NCBI RefSeq assembly: GCF_003751635.1
Contig: NZ_RJVI01000002.1
Coordinates: forward strand, 1,000,483 to 1,064,482
DNA from: Inmirania thermothiophila
GTDB lineage: Bacteria > Pseudomonadota > Gammaproteobacteria > DSM-100275
Direction: 5' to 3'
DNA: 64,000 bases
The position numbers and the translations under genes are program-made. The notes beneath the pieces were generated by a model that worked only from the letters and a program-made list of their open reading frames with translations, ran no database searches and was not told where the DNA came from. Shown piece after piece: positions 9,005 to 18,283 of this stretch; within the stretch, counting starts at the first letter, position 1; every line of letters begins with the position of its first letter.

Positions 9005-9856
9005 CTAGCGTTCCACCACCACGTTGTCGATGAGGCGCGCCGAGCCGAGACGGGCGGCGGCGAGCACCACCAGCGCCCGCTCGCCGGGGGCCGGCTCGGC
9101 GAGATCCGCCGCGCGGCGCACGGCGAAGTAGTCCGGCCGCATCCCCGCCGCCTCCAGGCGCGCCCGCCCCGCGGCCTCGACGGCGGCGAAGTCGTCCTCG
9201 CCGGCGCGCAGCCGCGCCGCCGCCTCCGCGAGCGCCCCATGCAGCTCGGGGGCACGGACGCGCTCGTCCGCCGTCAGATAGGCGTTGCGCGAGCTCATGG
9301 CGAGCCCGTCGGGCTCGCGCACGGTGTCCACGCCTTCGATCCGCACCGGGATGCAAAGGTCCTCCACCATGCGGCGGATGATGACGAGCTGCTGGTAATC
9401 CTTGCGGCCGAAGACGGCGACGTCGGGGCGCACGATGTGCAGCAGCTTGGCCACCACCGTGGCCACGCCGACGAAGTGGCCGGGCCGGAAGGCCCCGCAG
9501 AGGATGTCGGACAGCCCCGGCACCTCCACCCGCGTCGTCTCCTCCATGGGGCGGGGGTAGATCTCCGCCACCTCGGGCGCGAACAGCAGGTGGGCGCCGC
9601 GCGCCTCGAGCAGCGCGAGGTCGGCCTCGAGGGTGCGCGGATAGCGCTCGTAGTCCTCGCCGGGGCCGAACTGCATGGGGTTGACGAAGACGCTCACCAC
9701 CACCCGCGGCGCCATCTCCAGGGCCCGATCCACGAGCCGCAGGTGGCCCTCGTGGAGGTTGCCCATGGTGGGCACGAAGCCGACCTCGAGGCCCTCGGCG
9801 CGCCAGGCGGCGACCTGCGCCGCCACCGCCTGCCGGGTGTGCACGAGCTCGGTCAT
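9005..9856 (-). CDS. panC: Pantothenate synthetase (pantoate-beta-alanine ligase)
   Basis: 283 residues, equal to E. coli PanC. It joins pantoate and beta-alanine using ATP. Nucleotidyl-transferase landmarks are [10 protein letters not shown] (HxGH), [18 protein letters not shown] and the MSSRN loop. ATG 9856 is preferred over ATG 9862 because the GGGGG ribosome site then sits at a workable distance; the choice changes two residues. It is 14 bases after panB. Confidence 0.96.
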   Translation of the reverse strand: MTELVHTRQAVAAQVAAWRAEGLEVGFVPTMGNLHEGHLRLVDRALEMAPRVVVSVFVNPMQFGPGEDYERYPRTLEADLALLEARGAHLLFAPEVAEIYPRPMEETTRVEVPGLSDILCGAFRPGHFVGVATVVAKLLHIVRPDVAVFGRKDYQQLVIIRRMVEDLCIPVRIEGVDTVREPDGLAMSSRNAYLTADERVRAPELHGALAEAAARLRAGEDDFAAVEAAGRARLEAAGMRPDYFAVRRAADLAEPAPGERALVVLAAARLGSARLIDNVVVER

Positions 9857-9870
9857 GGCCATCCCCCGTC

Positions 9871-10686
9871 TCAGTCGAAGCCGTGCTCGGGCCCCGGGAA
9901 GCTGCCGTCCTTGACCGCGGCGACGTAGGCCCGCACCGCCGCCAGCAGGTCCGCCGACCCCTCGGCGAAGTTGCGCGAGAAGCGCGGGCGGCGCCCGCGG
10001 TAGATCCCGAGCATGTCGTAGCTGACCAGGATCTGGCCGTCGCAGCGCGGCCCCGCGCCGATGCCGATCACGGGGATGGCGAGCGCCGCGGCGATGTCGG
10101 CCGCGAGCGCGCGCGGCACGCACTCGAGGATCAGCAGATCGGCGCCCGCCGCCTCCAGGGCGCGGGCATCGGCGAGCATCCGCCGCGCCGCCTCGGCGTC
10201 GCGCCCCTGCACGCGGAAGCCCCCCAGCTTGTGCACCGACTGCGGCTGCAGGCCCAGGTGGGCGCAGACCGGCACGCCGCGGGCGGCCAGGGCCTCGACG
10301 GTGGCGAGCTGCGTCGCCCCGCCCTCGAGCTTGACCATCTGCGCGCCCCCCTCCTGCATCAGCCGGGCGCTGCTGGCCAGGGCCTGCTCCGGCGTGGTGT
10401 AGCTGAGGAAGGGCAGGTCCGCGACGAGCAGCGCCCGACGCCGGGCGCGGGCGACGCAGGCGGTGTGGTAGACCATCTGCTCGACGGTGACCGGGACCGT
10501 GGTGTCATGGCCCTGCACCACCATGCCCAGCGAGTCGCCGACGAGGATCACCTCGACGCCGCCCTCCTCCAGGAGGGCGCAGAAGCTGGCGTCGTAGGCG
10601 GTGAGGGCGGCGATGCGCTCGCCGGCCTCCTTCATCCGCCGCAGGCGCGCCACCGTCACCGGCTTGTCGGCGTCCGACCCCGTCAT
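9871..10686 (-). CDS. panB: 3-methyl-2-oxobutanoate hydroxymethyltransferase
   Basis: 271 residues. First committed step of pantothenate synthesis: it adds a hydroxymethyl group from methylene-tetrahydrofolate to ketoisovalerate. TIM-barrel landmarks are [26 protein letters not shown] (Mg/substrate), the VKLEGG strand with the catalytic region, [14 protein letters not shown], and [15 protein letters not shown]. First gene of panBCD, with a TATAAT element about 30 bases upstream of the start. The preceding dNK-folK-pcnB genes are on the same strand, so this promoter could be internal to a longer unit. Confidence 0.97.
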   Translation of the reverse strand: MTGSDADKPVTVARLRRMKEAGERIAALTAYDASFCALLEEGGVEVILVGDSLGMVVQGHDTTVPVTVEQMVYHTACVARARRRALLVADLPFLSYTTPEQALASSARLMQEGGAQMVKLEGGATQLATVEALAARGVPVCAHLGLQPQSVHKLGGFRVQGRDAEAARRMLADARALEAAGADLLILECVPRALAADIAAALAIPVIGIGAGPRCDGQILVSYDMLGIYRGRRPRFSRNFAEGSADLLAAVRAYVAAVKDGSFPGPEHGFD

Positions 10687-10714
10687 GGGATGCCCCCGCT
10701 GTGGAAAGGCGGCG

Positions 10715-10720
10715 ATTATA
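10715..10720 (-). promoter_or_regulatory. -10 element of a promoter for panBCD
   Basis: A perfect TATAAT on the minus strand in the 67-bp gap between the deoxynucleoside kinase and panB. It would start transcripts near 10708, about 22 bases before the panB ATG. No good -35 is seen. Confidence 0.5.
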
Positions 10721-10753
10721 TCGCAGCGCAGCAGCCGCCCCGACCCGCCCCGC

Positions 10754-11404
10754 TCACAGGCCCATGGGCGCCGGGTTGAGATAGTGGCGCCCGTGGCGGG
10801 TGGCGCGCACGTGCCGCAGCAGGGCCTCGTAGTCGGCCTCGCTGTCGACGAGATCGATCTCGGCGGCGTTGACGATGAGTAGCGGCGCCTCGTCGTAGTG
10901 GTGGAAGAAGCGGGTGTAGGCCTCCGCCAGCCGCTCCAGGTACCCGGCCTCGATGCCGCGCTCCCACGGCCGGCCGCGTCGGGCGATGCGCGCCAGCAGC
11001 ACGCCCACCGGGGCCTGGAGGTAGATCACGAGGTCCGGCGGCGGCGGGTTGGGCGCGAGCCGCCGGTGGAAGGCCTCGTAGAGGCGCAGCTCGTCGGCGT
11101 CCAGGGTGACCTCGGCGAAGAGGCGGTCCTTGGCGAGGAGATAGTCGGCGACGAGATCGCCGCGGAAGAGGTCGCCCTGGCGCAGGGCCTCGAGCTGCTG
11201 CACGCGCTGGATCAGGAAGGCGAGCTGGGTCGGCAGGGCCGCCCCGCGCGGGTCGCGGTAGAAGCGCTCGAGGAACGGGTTCTCCTCAGCCGCCTCCAGC
11301 AGCAGCTCGGCGCCGAGGCTCGCCGCGAGCCTGCGCGCCAGGCTCGTCTTGCCTACCCCGATCGGCCCCTCGACGACGATGTAGCGCCCGCCGGCGCCGC
11401 TCAC
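10754..11404 (-). CDS. Deoxynucleoside (dA/dC) kinase family protein
   Basis: 216 residues. It phosphorylates deoxynucleosides in salvage. P-loop [15 protein letters not shown] is at about residues 13-27, a family-typical [12 protein letters not shown] follows, then the [17 protein letters not shown] lid region with arginines. Proteins like this sit in the pan/folK/pcnB region of many gammaproteobacteria. The start is GTG at 11404, overlapping the folK stop (GTGA). Substrate preference cannot be read from sequence. Confidence 0.85.
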   Translation of the reverse strand: MSGAGGRYIVVEGPIGVGKTSLARRLAASLGAELLLEAAEENPFLERFYRDPRGAALPTQLAFLIQRVQQLEALRQGDLFRGDLVADYLLAKDRLFAEVTLDADELRLYEAFHRRLAPNPPPPDLVIYLQAPVGVLLARIARRGRPWERGIEAGYLERLAEAYTRFFHHYDEAPLLIVNAAEIDLVDSEADYEALLRHVRATRHGRHYLNPAPMGL

Positions 11405-11913
11405 GCCCCCTGCCCCCCGATGCGCTCCAGGATGCCCGCCTCGCCGCCGCGGCGCCGCAGTGCCTCCACCCGGCCGACCCCCGGGATCTCGAGCCCGGGG
11501 GCGATCTCGGCCAGCGGCACCAGCACGAAGGGCCGCTCGGCGATGCGCGGATGGGGCACCTCGAGCCGCCGGCTGCGGTAGCGCAGGCCGCCGTAGGTTA
11601 GCAGATCGAGGTCCAAGGTGCGCGGCCCCCAGCGCGAACCGTCGCGCCGCCGTCCGTGGGCGCGCTCGATGGCCTGGAGCGCGTCCAGCAGCCCCTCGGG
11701 GTCGAGCCCGGTGGCGAGGAGGGCGGCCGCGTTGAGGTAGTCGGGCTGCCCCGGCGGGCCCACCGGCGCCGTGCGGTAGAGGGCCGAGCAGGCGAGGAGC
11801 CGCGTCCCGGGCAGGGCCGCGAGCGCCGCCACCGCCGCGCGCAGGGTCGCCGCCGCATCGCCCAGGTTGGCGCCGAGGGCGACGGCGCAGGGCACCGGCG
11901 CGGCCGCCCTCAC
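11401..11913 (-). CDS. folK: HPPK, folate synthesis pyrophosphokinase
   Basis: 170 residues; E. coli FolK is 159. It transfers pyrophosphate from ATP to 6-hydroxymethyl-dihydropterin. Landmarks are LGANLGD near the N-terminus, ALYRTAPVGPPGQPDYLNAA, and RWGPRTLDLDLLTYG, which carries the Mg-binding Asp pair. The GTG at 11913 overlaps the pcnB stop (GTGA) and is chosen on that basis; an in-frame GTG six codons later also fits. Confidence 0.94.
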   Translation of the reverse strand: MRAAAPVPCAVALGANLGDAAATLRAAVAALAALPGTRLLACSALYRTAPVGPPGQPDYLNAAALLATGLDPEGLLDALQAIERAHGRRRDGSRWGPRTLDLDLLTYGGLRYRSRRLEVPHPRIAERPFVLVPLAEIAPGLEIPGVGRVEALRRRGGEAGILERIGGQGA

Positions 11914-13205
11914 TCCGCCGTCTTGCGCCGCCGCCGACGGCGCCTGCGCCGCCCGCCCGCGGCGCGGCCCTCCATCATGCGTTGCTGCCCGTCGCGGTCG
12001 GCCTCCTGGAAGCGGGTCCACCACTGCGCCAGCTCCTCGACGTCCTCGCCGCCGCGGGCGCGCAGAAGCAGGAAGTCGTAGGCGGCACGGAAGCGCGGAT
12101 GGGTCAGGAAGCGCTGCGGGCGGCGGCCGCTTCGGCGCGCGAACCGCGGCTGCAGGGTCCAGATCTCGCGCATCGGCGTGGCGAAGCGGCGCGGGATGGC
12201 CACCCGCGCCTGGCAGCGGGCGATGACGTCCTCGGCGGCGGCGTGCAGCGACTCGGTCTCGGCCATGCCGGCGGCGCGGTGGATCGCGGCCTGGCGGCGC
12301 ACCGGCTCCCACAGCAGGCAGGCGAGGAGGAAGGCCGGCGTCACCGGTCGGCCCTCGCCCACGCGCTCGTCGGTGTTGGCCAGGGCGTGGGCGAGGAAGG
12401 TCCGCGGGTAGCCCGCCTCCTCCTCGGCGAGCAGCGCCTCCACCTCCGGAAAGAGCTCGCCGAAGAGCCCGAGCGCGCGCATCCGCTCGAAGCTCTCGAG
12501 TCCGTACCCGCCGAGGAAGAGCTTGAGCACCTCCTCGAACAGCCGCGCCGGCGGCACCTCGCGCAGCAGCGGCGCGAGCCGCAGGATGGGCCCGGCGGTG
12601 TCCGGGTCGATGCGGAAGCCCAGCTTGGCGGCAAAGCGCGCCGCCCGCAGCATCCGCACCGGGTCCTCGCGGTAGCGCCGCTCGGGCTCGCCGATGAGCC
12701 GCAGCACCCCGGCGCGCAGGTCGGCCATGCCGCCGACGTAGTCCACCACCGAGAAGTCGTCGATGTTGTAGTAGAGGGCGTTGACGGTGAAGTCGCGCCG
12801 GAAGGCGTCCTCCTCGAGGGTGCCGTAGAGGTTGTCGGCGACGATGATGCCGTCGACCACCTCGCGCTCGCCCTCGCCGTCGTGCAGCGCCCGGAACGTC
12901 GCCACCTCCACGATCTCGCCCTTGAAGTGGACGTGGGCGAGGCGGAAGCGCCGTCCGATGAGGCGGCAGTTGCGGAAGATCTCGCGCACCCGCTCGGGCC
13001 GGGCGTCGGTGGCGACGTCGAAGTCCTTGGGCTCGCGCCCGAGCAGGAGGTCGCGCACGCTGCCGCCCACCAGATAGGCCTCGTGGCCGGCCTTGCGCAG
13101 GCGGTAGAGGACCTTGAGGGCGTTGTCGCTGATGCTCGCGCGGGAGATGTTGTGCTCCGGGCGCGGGACGATGATCGGTTGTCGCGTCAGTGCCGGACTC
13201 TCCAT
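11910..13205 (-). CDS. pcnB: Poly(A) polymerase I
   Basis: 431 residues. It adds poly(A) tails to RNA, promoting decay. The nucleotidyltransferase signature YLVGGSVRDLLLGREPKDFDVATDARP lies at about residues 40-66, followed by the RNA/CCA-like domain (NALYYNIDDFSVVDYVGG, RYREDPVRMLRAARFAAKLGF). The C-terminus is a highly basic run of arginines (GGRRRRRRRRRKTAE), as in other PcnB proteins. ATG 13205 is preferred over upstream starts because those add only Gly/Arg-rich sequence. First gene of the pcnB-folK-dNK unit, divergent from tRNA-Glu. Confidence 0.94.
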   Translation of the reverse strand: MESPALTRQPIIVPRPEHNISRASISDNALKVLYRLRKAGHEAYLVGGSVRDLLLGREPKDFDVATDARPERVREIFRNCRLIGRRFRLAHVHFKGEIVEVATFRALHDGEGEREVVDGIIVADNLYGTLEEDAFRRDFTVNALYYNIDDFSVVDYVGGMADLRAGVLRLIGEPERRYREDPVRMLRAARFAAKLGFRIDPDTAGPILRLAPLLREVPPARLFEEVLKLFLGGYGLESFERMRALGLFGELFPEVEALLAEEEAGYPRTFLAHALANTDERVGEGRPVTPAFLLACLLWEPVRRQAAIHRAAGMAETESLHAAAEDVIARCQARVAIPRRFATPMREIWTLQPRFARRSGRRPQRFLTHPRFRAAYDFLLLRARGGEDVEELAQWWTRFQEADRDGQQRMMEGRAAGGRRRRRRRRRKTAE

Positions 13206-13281
13206 GGGGCCTTCGAGCGCCCCGCCGCCGGGGCGCCTCCCGCTTCGTGCGAGGGGGGTGTGCAAGGACGAAACGCGCGCG

Positions 13282-13287
13282 TATAAT
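13282..13287 (+). promoter_or_regulatory. -10 element upstream of tRNA-Glu
   Basis: A perfect TATAAT with a weak TGTGCA-like -35 at 13259-13264 (17-base spacing). Transcription would start near 13294, about 75 bases before the tRNA, so a 5' leader would be trimmed. The rest of 13206-13369 shows no other signal. Confidence 0.55.
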
Positions 13288-13369
13288 ACGCCCCGCCTTT
13301 CGCGCCGTACAGGCCGGAAGGCTTTCTTGTTGCCCGCACACCGTCGGCAGCAGAGCGTGCAAGCAGAAC

Positions 13370-13444
13370 GCTCCGTTCGTCTAGGGGTCAGGACGCCGGC
13401 CTCTCACGCCGGTAACAGGGGTTCGAATCCCCTACGGAGCGCCA
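13370..13444 (+). tRNA. tRNA-Glu (anticodon CTC)
   Basis: A cloverleaf is readable: acceptor GCTCCGT pairs with ACGGAGC, anticodon stem CCGGC/GCCGG encloses loop CTCTCAC with anticodon CTC, and a GGGGTTCGAATCCCC T-arm follows. The CCA is encoded at 13442-13444. The overall sequence matches the bacterial tRNA-Glu pattern (GTCTAG D-arm, TAACAGGGG). It reads GAG codons, which are heavily used in this GC-rich genome. Confidence 0.95.
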
Positions 13445-13451
13445 ACAACCC

Positions 13452-13476
13452 GCGGGCGGCGGTCCCCGCCGCCCGC
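13452..13476 (+). terminator. Hairpin downstream of tRNA-Glu
   Basis: A perfect 11-bp stem (GCGGGCGGCGG / CCGCCGCCCGC) with a 3-base loop begins eight bases after the tRNA CCA. There is no U-tract after it, so it could be a terminator-like or 3'-processing structure. The remaining gap to 13606 shows only a GGAG ribosome site before the next ATG. Confidence 0.5.
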
Positions 13477-13606
13477 ACCGCCCGATCCCGGCCCGGCCAC
13501 CCATGACCGGGGCAAGATCAAGCCCCCCGCGCCGGTCCCGTCCCGGGAGCGGCCCCGCGCCCGTCGCGCCGGCCCCCGCCTCACCCACCCCCGCCGGAGA
13601 AGCGGC

Positions 13607-14905
13607 ATGAACCTCGACGACCGCTACGTGCCCGCCATCCACCTCAACCTCAACGTGCGCGGCCTCGGCCCCTCGGCGACGCTCGCCATCAACGAGCGCT
13701 GCGCCCAGCTCGCCCACGAAGGACGCGACGTCTTCCGCCTCGGCCTCGGCCAGTCGCCCTTCCCGGTGCCGCAGCCGGTGGTGGACGAGCTCAAGGCGCA
13801 GGCCCACCAGAAGGCCTACCTGCCCGTGAAGGGGCTGCGGGAGCTGCGCGAGGCGGTGGCCCAGTACCACCGCCGCCAGGAGGGGGTCGAGTACAGCGGC
13901 GCCGACGTCCTCATCGGCCCCGGCAGCAAGGAGCTGATGTTCCTGGTCCAGCTCGTCTACTACGGCGACCTCGTCATCCCCACCCCGAGCTGGGTCTCCT
14001 ATGCGCCCCAGGCCGCCATCATCGGCCGCCACGTGCGCTGGGTGCCGACCCGGGCCGAGGACGGCTGGCGCATCACGCCGGAGGCGCTGGACCGCCTGTG
14101 CCGCCCGGATCCCACGCGCCCGCGCATCCTGATCCTCAACTACCCCAACAACCCGGCCGGCACCACCTACGGACCCGACGAGCTCGAGGCGCTGGCGGAG
14201 GTGGCGCGCCGCTACCGCGTCATCCTGATCTCCGACGAGATCTACGGCGAGCTCCACTTCCACGGCCGCCACGCCTCCATCGCCCGCTTCTACCCCGAGG
14301 GCACCATCATCAGCGCGGGGCTCAGCAAGTGGGCCGGCGCGGGCGGCTGGCGCCTCGGCACCTTCACCTTCCCGCCCAGCCTGCGCTGGCTGCTCGACGC
14401 CATGGCCGCGGTGGCGAGCGAGACCTACACCTCCACCAGCGCGCCGATCCAGTACGCGGCCATCCGCGCCTACCAGGGCGGCCTCGAGATCGAGCGCTAC
14501 CTGCACAACTCGCGCCGCATCCTGCGCGCGCTGGCCCAGCGGCTGCACGGGATGCTGACCGCGGCGGGCATCGACTGCGCCGCCCCCGAGGGCGGCTTCT
14601 ACCTCTTCCCGGACTTCTGCCCCCTGCGCGAGCGCCTCGCCCGCCGCGGCATCACCGCCTCGGGCGAGCTCTGCGACCGGCTGCTGGAGGAGACCGGGGT
14701 CGCGATCCTTCCCGGCACCGACTTCGGCCGGCCCGCGGCGGAACTCACGGCACGGCTGGCCTTCGTCGACTTCGACGGGGCCCGCGCCCTGGTCGCGGCC
14801 GAGGCGGTCCCGCCCCACCAGGAGCTCGACGACGACTTCCTCGAGACCTACTGCGGCCGGGTGCTCGCGGCGGTGCAGCGCGTGGTGGATTGGACCGCGG
14901 ACTGA
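13607..14905 (+). CDS. PLP-dependent aminotransferase, class I/II
   Basis: 432 residues, cytoplasmic, fold type I. The PLP lysine lies in GLSKWAGAGGWRLG (Lys241). The usual NYPNNPAGT segment and SDEIYGELHF (Asp/Tyr contacting the cofactor) precede it, and GLGQSPFPVP forms the N-terminal substrate loop. This combination resembles aspartate/aromatic-type or methionine-related aminotransferases, but the amino acid used cannot be decided. ATG 13607 has GGAG eight bases upstream. It lies between tRNA-Glu and the TRAP genes, with no obvious functional partner. Confidence 0.85.
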   Translation: MNLDDRYVPAIHLNLNVRGLGPSATLAINERCAQLAHEGRDVFRLGLGQSPFPVPQPVVDELKAQAHQKAYLPVKGLRELREAVAQYHRRQEGVEYSGADVLIGPGSKELMFLVQLVYYGDLVIPTPSWVSYAPQAAIIGRHVRWVPTRAEDGWRITPEALDRLCRPDPTRPRILILNYPNNPAGTTYGPDELEALAEVARRYRVILISDEIYGELHFHGRHASIARFYPEGTIISAGLSKWAGAGGWRLGTFTFPPSLRWLLDAMAAVASETYTSTSAPIQYAAIRAYQGGLEIERYLHNSRRILRALAQRLHGMLTAAGIDCAAPEGGFYLFPDFCPLRERLARRGITASGELCDRLLEETGVAILPGTDFGRPAAELTARLAFVDFDGARALVAAEAVPPHQELDDDFLETYCGRVLAAVQRVVDWTAD

Positions 14906-14942
14906 CCCGTCCGACTGGAAAAGGGGGGGCGGCGCGCTAGGC

Positions 14943-14948
14943 TATAAT
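14943..14948 (+). promoter_or_regulatory. -10 element upstream of the TAXI-TRAP genes
   Basis: A perfect TATAAT in the 106-bp gap after the aminotransferase, about 64 bases upstream of ATG 15012, which has a strong AGGAGG ribosome site. No matching -35 is evident; the upstream sequence is a G run. Confidence 0.5.
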
Positions 14949-15011
14949 GCGGCGACGGCGCGCGGGGCGGCCCCGCACGCCCATGAGGACAACGACAACA
15001 GGAGGATCACC

Positions 15012-15989
15012 ATGCGCATCCCCGTCCGCACCCTCGGCGCCCTGGCGCTTGCGGCGGCCTTCGCCGCCACCCCGGCACGCGCCGCGCAGGACCTGCTCAT
15101 CGGCGGCGGTTCCGTCACCGGCGTCTACTACCAGGTCGCGCTCCAGGTCTGCAGCCTGGTCAACAAGTACTCGGACGGCAAGTACAACTGCGTCGGCCGG
15201 CCGGCCCTCGGCTCGGTGTTCAACATCAACGCCGTCAACCGCGGGCTGCTCGACTTCGGCGTCGCCCAGTCCGACCGCAACTGGCAGGCCTACACCGGCA
15301 ACGCCGACTGGGAGGGCAAGCCGGTCAAGGACCTGCGCAGCGTCTTCAGCGTGCACCCGGAGACGGTGCTGCTGGTCACGCGCAAGGACACGGGCATCCG
15401 CTCGGTGACCGACCTCAAGGGCAAGCGGGTCAACATCGGCAACCCCGGCTCGGGCCAGCGGGGCAACGCCATGGACGTGCTGCGCCTCTACGGCATCGAC
15501 GTCGACAAGGACATCCAGGCCGAGGGCCTGCAGCAGCATGACGCCTCGCGCGCCCTCGTCGACCGCAAGATCGACGCCTTCTTCTACACCGTGGGCAACC
15601 CGAGCGCGGCCATCGAGGAGCCGGCCAACTCCACCGACATCCGCATCATCCCCATCAACTCGCCGGCCATCAAGCGCTTCGTCGCCGAGCGCCCCTACTA
15701 CGTCATGACCAAGATCCCCGCCGGCACCTACCGCGGCGTGGACGAGGACGTGGAGACCTACGCCGTCAAGGCCACCGTGGTCACCAGCGCCAAGGCCTCG
15801 GAGCAGATGGTCTACGACGTGGTCAAGATCGTCTTCGAGCACCTGGACGAGCTGCGCGGGGCCCACGCCGCCTTCCGCCACCTCCAGCCCGAGGAGATGC
15901 TCGGCGGTCTGTCGGCCCCCTTCCATCCGGGGGCGCTGCGCTACTACCGCGAGCGCGGCTTCAGGATCCCCAAGACGCTCGCCGAGTAA
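15012..15989 (+). CDS. TAXI-family TRAP transporter substrate-binding protein
   Basis: 325 residues with a signal peptide (1-24, ending ARA-AQD). It is the periplasmic receptor of a TRAP carboxylate transporter. TAXI-family features are LLIGGGSVTGVYYQVA near the mature N-terminus, FGVAQSD, the central LKGKRVNIGNPGSGQRG substrate region, and DAFFYTVGNPS. TAXI ligands are often C4/C5-dicarboxylates or glutamate, but the ligand is not shown by sequence. A strong hairpin separates it from the permease gene, consistent with the receptor being made in excess. Confidence 0.93.
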   Translation: MRIPVRTLGALALAAAFAATPARAAQDLLIGGGSVTGVYYQVALQVCSLVNKYSDGKYNCVGRPALGSVFNINAVNRGLLDFGVAQSDRNWQAYTGNADWEGKPVKDLRSVFSVHPETVLLVTRKDTGIRSVTDLKGKRVNIGNPGSGQRGNAMDVLRLYGIDVDKDIQAEGLQQHDASRALVDRKIDAFFYTVGNPSAAIEEPANSTDIRIIPINSPAIKRFVAERPYYVMTKIPAGTYRGVDEDVETYAVKATVVTSAKASEQMVYDVVKIVFEHLDELRGAHAAFRHLQPEEMLGGLSAPFHPGALRYYRERGFRIPKTLAE

Positions 15990-15995
15990 GGCAGC

Positions 15996-16025
15996 GGAGA
16001 AGGGGGCGCGGGCGCCCCCTTCTCC
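15996..16025 (+). terminator. Strong hairpin between TRAP receptor and permease
   Basis: A near-perfect inverted repeat (GGAGAAGGGGGCG ... CGCCCCCTTCTCC) starts seven bases after the receptor stop and is followed by TTTGCC. It looks like a partial intrinsic terminator or a 3'-stabilising hairpin that would lower permease transcript relative to the receptor. Confidence 0.6.
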
Positions 16026-16082
16026 TTTGCCGTCCACTCCTCGCGCCGCCCGCGCGGGCGGCGCCCGCCGCGTGACCCGCCC

Positions 16083-18272
16083 ATGTCCGAGATCGAGAAG
16101 CACGTCGTGGACGCAGAGGCCGAGGCCGAGGCGCGACGCATCGCCGCCGAGGTGGAGACCGGCCCGCGCGAGCCGGCGAGCCGCTTCACCACCGCCCTGA
16201 TCACGCTGCTGTGCCTGGCGTGGTCCGGCTTCCAGCTCTACATCGCGTTCCGGCCCATCAACGCCATCATCGCGCGGGCCTGGCACCTCGCCTTCGCCAT
16301 CGCCCTGGTCTACCTCGCCTACCCGCTCTACAAGCACCGCCGCCCGCCCTTCTGGCTGCGCGGACTGCAGCGCCTCTTCCCGCGGCTCGGCACCCGCCCG
16401 CACCGCGAGTACGTGCCGGTCTACGACTTCGTCTTCGCCGCCGTCGCCGCCGGCGCCGCCCTCTACATCTGGTGGGACTACGAGGGCATCGTCATGCGCT
16501 CGGGCCTGCCCACCCGGCTCGACGTCTGGATGGGCGTGGTCATGATCGTCTTCCTGCTGGAGGCGGCGCGCCGGGCGCTGGGGCCGGCCCTGCCGACGCT
16601 GTGCCTGATCTTCCTCGTCTACACCTTCGCCGGCCCCTACATGCCGGAGATCCTGCGCCACCGGGGCATCCCGCTGGAGTTCGTCATCAACGACATGTAC
16701 CTCTCCGACACCGGCATCTTCGGGGTGCCGCTGGGGGTCTCCACCAGCTTCGTCTTCCTCTTCGTCCTCTTCGGCGCGCTCCTGGACAAGGCGGGCGCAG
16801 GCAAGTACTTCATCGACGTCGCCTTCGCCGGCCTCGGCGGCCTGCGCGGCGGCCCCGCCAAGGCCTGCGTGGTGGCCTCGGGCCTGACCGGGCTGGTCTC
16901 GGGCTCGTCCATCGCCAACACCGTCACCACCGGCACCTTCACCATCCCCCTCATGAAGAAGGTGGGCCTGCCCGCCTACAAGGCCGGCGCGGTGGAGGTG
17001 GCGGCCTCCACCAACGGCCAGCTCATGCCGCCCATCATGGGTGCCGCGGCCTTCATCATGGCCGAGATCCTCGGGATCCCTTATCTCGACGTAGTCCGCG
17101 CCGCCTTCTTCCCCGCCGTCATCTCCTACATGGCGCTCTTCTACGTGGTCCACCTCGAGGCCGTGAAGCTCGGCATCCAGGCCCTGCCGCGCAGCGAGCT
17201 GCCGCCCTTCCTGAAGACGGTGCTGCGCGGGCTGCACTACGTCATCCCGCTGGCGATCCTGATCCTCTTCCTCGTGGTGCTGCGGCGCTCGGCGATCCAG
17301 TCGGCGCTGCTCGCCATCGAGGCCCTGGTGGTGATCATGCTGGTGCAGCGGCCCATCATGGCCTACCTCGCCCTCGGCGCACGCCGCCGCGCCGGGACCC
17401 TGGATCCCGAGACGCGGCTCGGCGCCGTCCTGGGCCGCGCCCTCCTTCAGGGGCTTCGCGACATCTGGGACGGGCTCATCGCCGGCGCCCGCAACATGAT
17501 CGCGGTGGGCGTGGCGACGGCCGCCGCGGGGATCATCGTCGGCGTGGTGACCATCACCGGGCTCGTGGGCCGCTTCGTCACCGTGATCGAGGTGATCTCG
17601 CTGGGCAACGTCTACCTGATGCTGATCCTGACGGCGCTGACCAGCATCGTCCTCGGCATGGGGCTGCCCACCACCGCCAACTACATCATCATGGCGACCC
17701 TGACCGCCCCCGTCATCGTCCATCTCGGCGCCGACGCCGGGCTCGTCTTCCCCCTCATCGCCGCGCACCTCTTCGTCTTCTACTTCGGCATCCTCGCCGA
17801 CGACACGCCGCCGGTGGGGCTGGCGGCCTACGCCGCTGCGGCCATCGCCCGCGCCGACCCCATCCGCACCGGCATCCAGGGCTTCACCTACGATCTGCGC
17901 ACCGCGATCCTGCCCTTCGTCTTCATCTTCAACCTGGATCTCCTCATGATCGCGGGGGCGACCCCGGACGGCGGCATCATCTGGGAGACCAACGCCCTCA
18001 AGATCGCCTTCGTCTTCGTCGCCTCGCTCGCCGCCATGTTCGCCTTCGCCTCGTTCATGCAGGGCTGGTCCGGCGACCGCTGCTCCTGGCCCGAGCGGCT
18101 GCTGCTGCTCGCCATCGCCATCGCCCTCTTCCGGCCCGGCCTCTACGAGGAGCTGGTCCCCGTCCCGGACGAGGCGGTGCAGGCCGCGACCCTGCTCCTC
18201 TACGGGCTGCTCTATCTCCACCAGAAGGCGCGCCACCGCCGGCGCACGGCGGCGCAGGCCGCCTCACCCTGA
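16083..18272 (+). CDS. Fused TRAP transporter permease (small plus large subunit)
   Basis: 729 residues, inner membrane. The N-terminal part (about 35-150) carries four helices of the small DctQ-like subunit, and the rest is the 12-helix DctM-like subunit; this fusion is normal for TAXI-type TRAP systems. Landmarks are GLVSGSSIANTVTTGTFTIPLMKK and, late in the protein, GMGLPTTANYI followed by FYFGILADDTPPVGLAAYAAAAIA. Uptake would be driven by a sodium or proton gradient. ATG 16083 has only a weak ribosome site. The stress protein gene follows after 11 bases. Confidence 0.93.
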   Translation: MSEIEKHVVDAEAEAEARRIAAEVETGPREPASRFTTALITLLCLAWSGFQLYIAFRPINAIIARAWHLAFAIALVYLAYPLYKHRRPPFWLRGLQRLFPRLGTRPHREYVPVYDFVFAAVAAGAALYIWWDYEGIVMRSGLPTRLDVWMGVVMIVFLLEAARRALGPALPTLCLIFLVYTFAGPYMPEILRHRGIPLEFVINDMYLSDTGIFGVPLGVSTSFVFLFVLFGALLDKAGAGKYFIDVAFAGLGGLRGGPAKACVVASGLTGLVSGSSIANTVTTGTFTIPLMKKVGLPAYKAGAVEVAASTNGQLMPPIMGAAAFIMAEILGIPYLDVVRAAFFPAVISYMALFYVVHLEAVKLGIQALPRSELPPFLKTVLRGLHYVIPLAILILFLVVLRRSAIQSALLAIEALVVIMLVQRPIMAYLALGARRRAGTLDPETRLGAVLGRALLQGLRDIWDGLIAGARNMIAVGVATAAAGIIVGVVTITGLVGRFVTVIEVISLGNVYLMLILTALTSIVLGMGLPTTANYIIMATLTAPVIVHLGADAGLVFPLIAAHLFVFYFGILADDTPPVGLAAYAAAAIARADPIRTGIQGFTYDLRTAILPFVFIFNLDLLMIAGATPDGGIIWETNALKIAFVFVASLAAMFAFASFMQGWSGDRCSWPERLLLLAIAIALFRPGLYEELVPVPDEAVQAATLLLYGLLYLHQKARHRRRTAAQAASP

Positions 18273-18283
18273 GGGAGGGCGAC

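Noticed and set aside
14937..18236. Minus-strand open frame of 1099 codons opposite the TRAP genes
   Set aside because: Glu/Asp/Gly-rich shadow of the TRAP receptor and permease, which are unmistakable on the plus strand.
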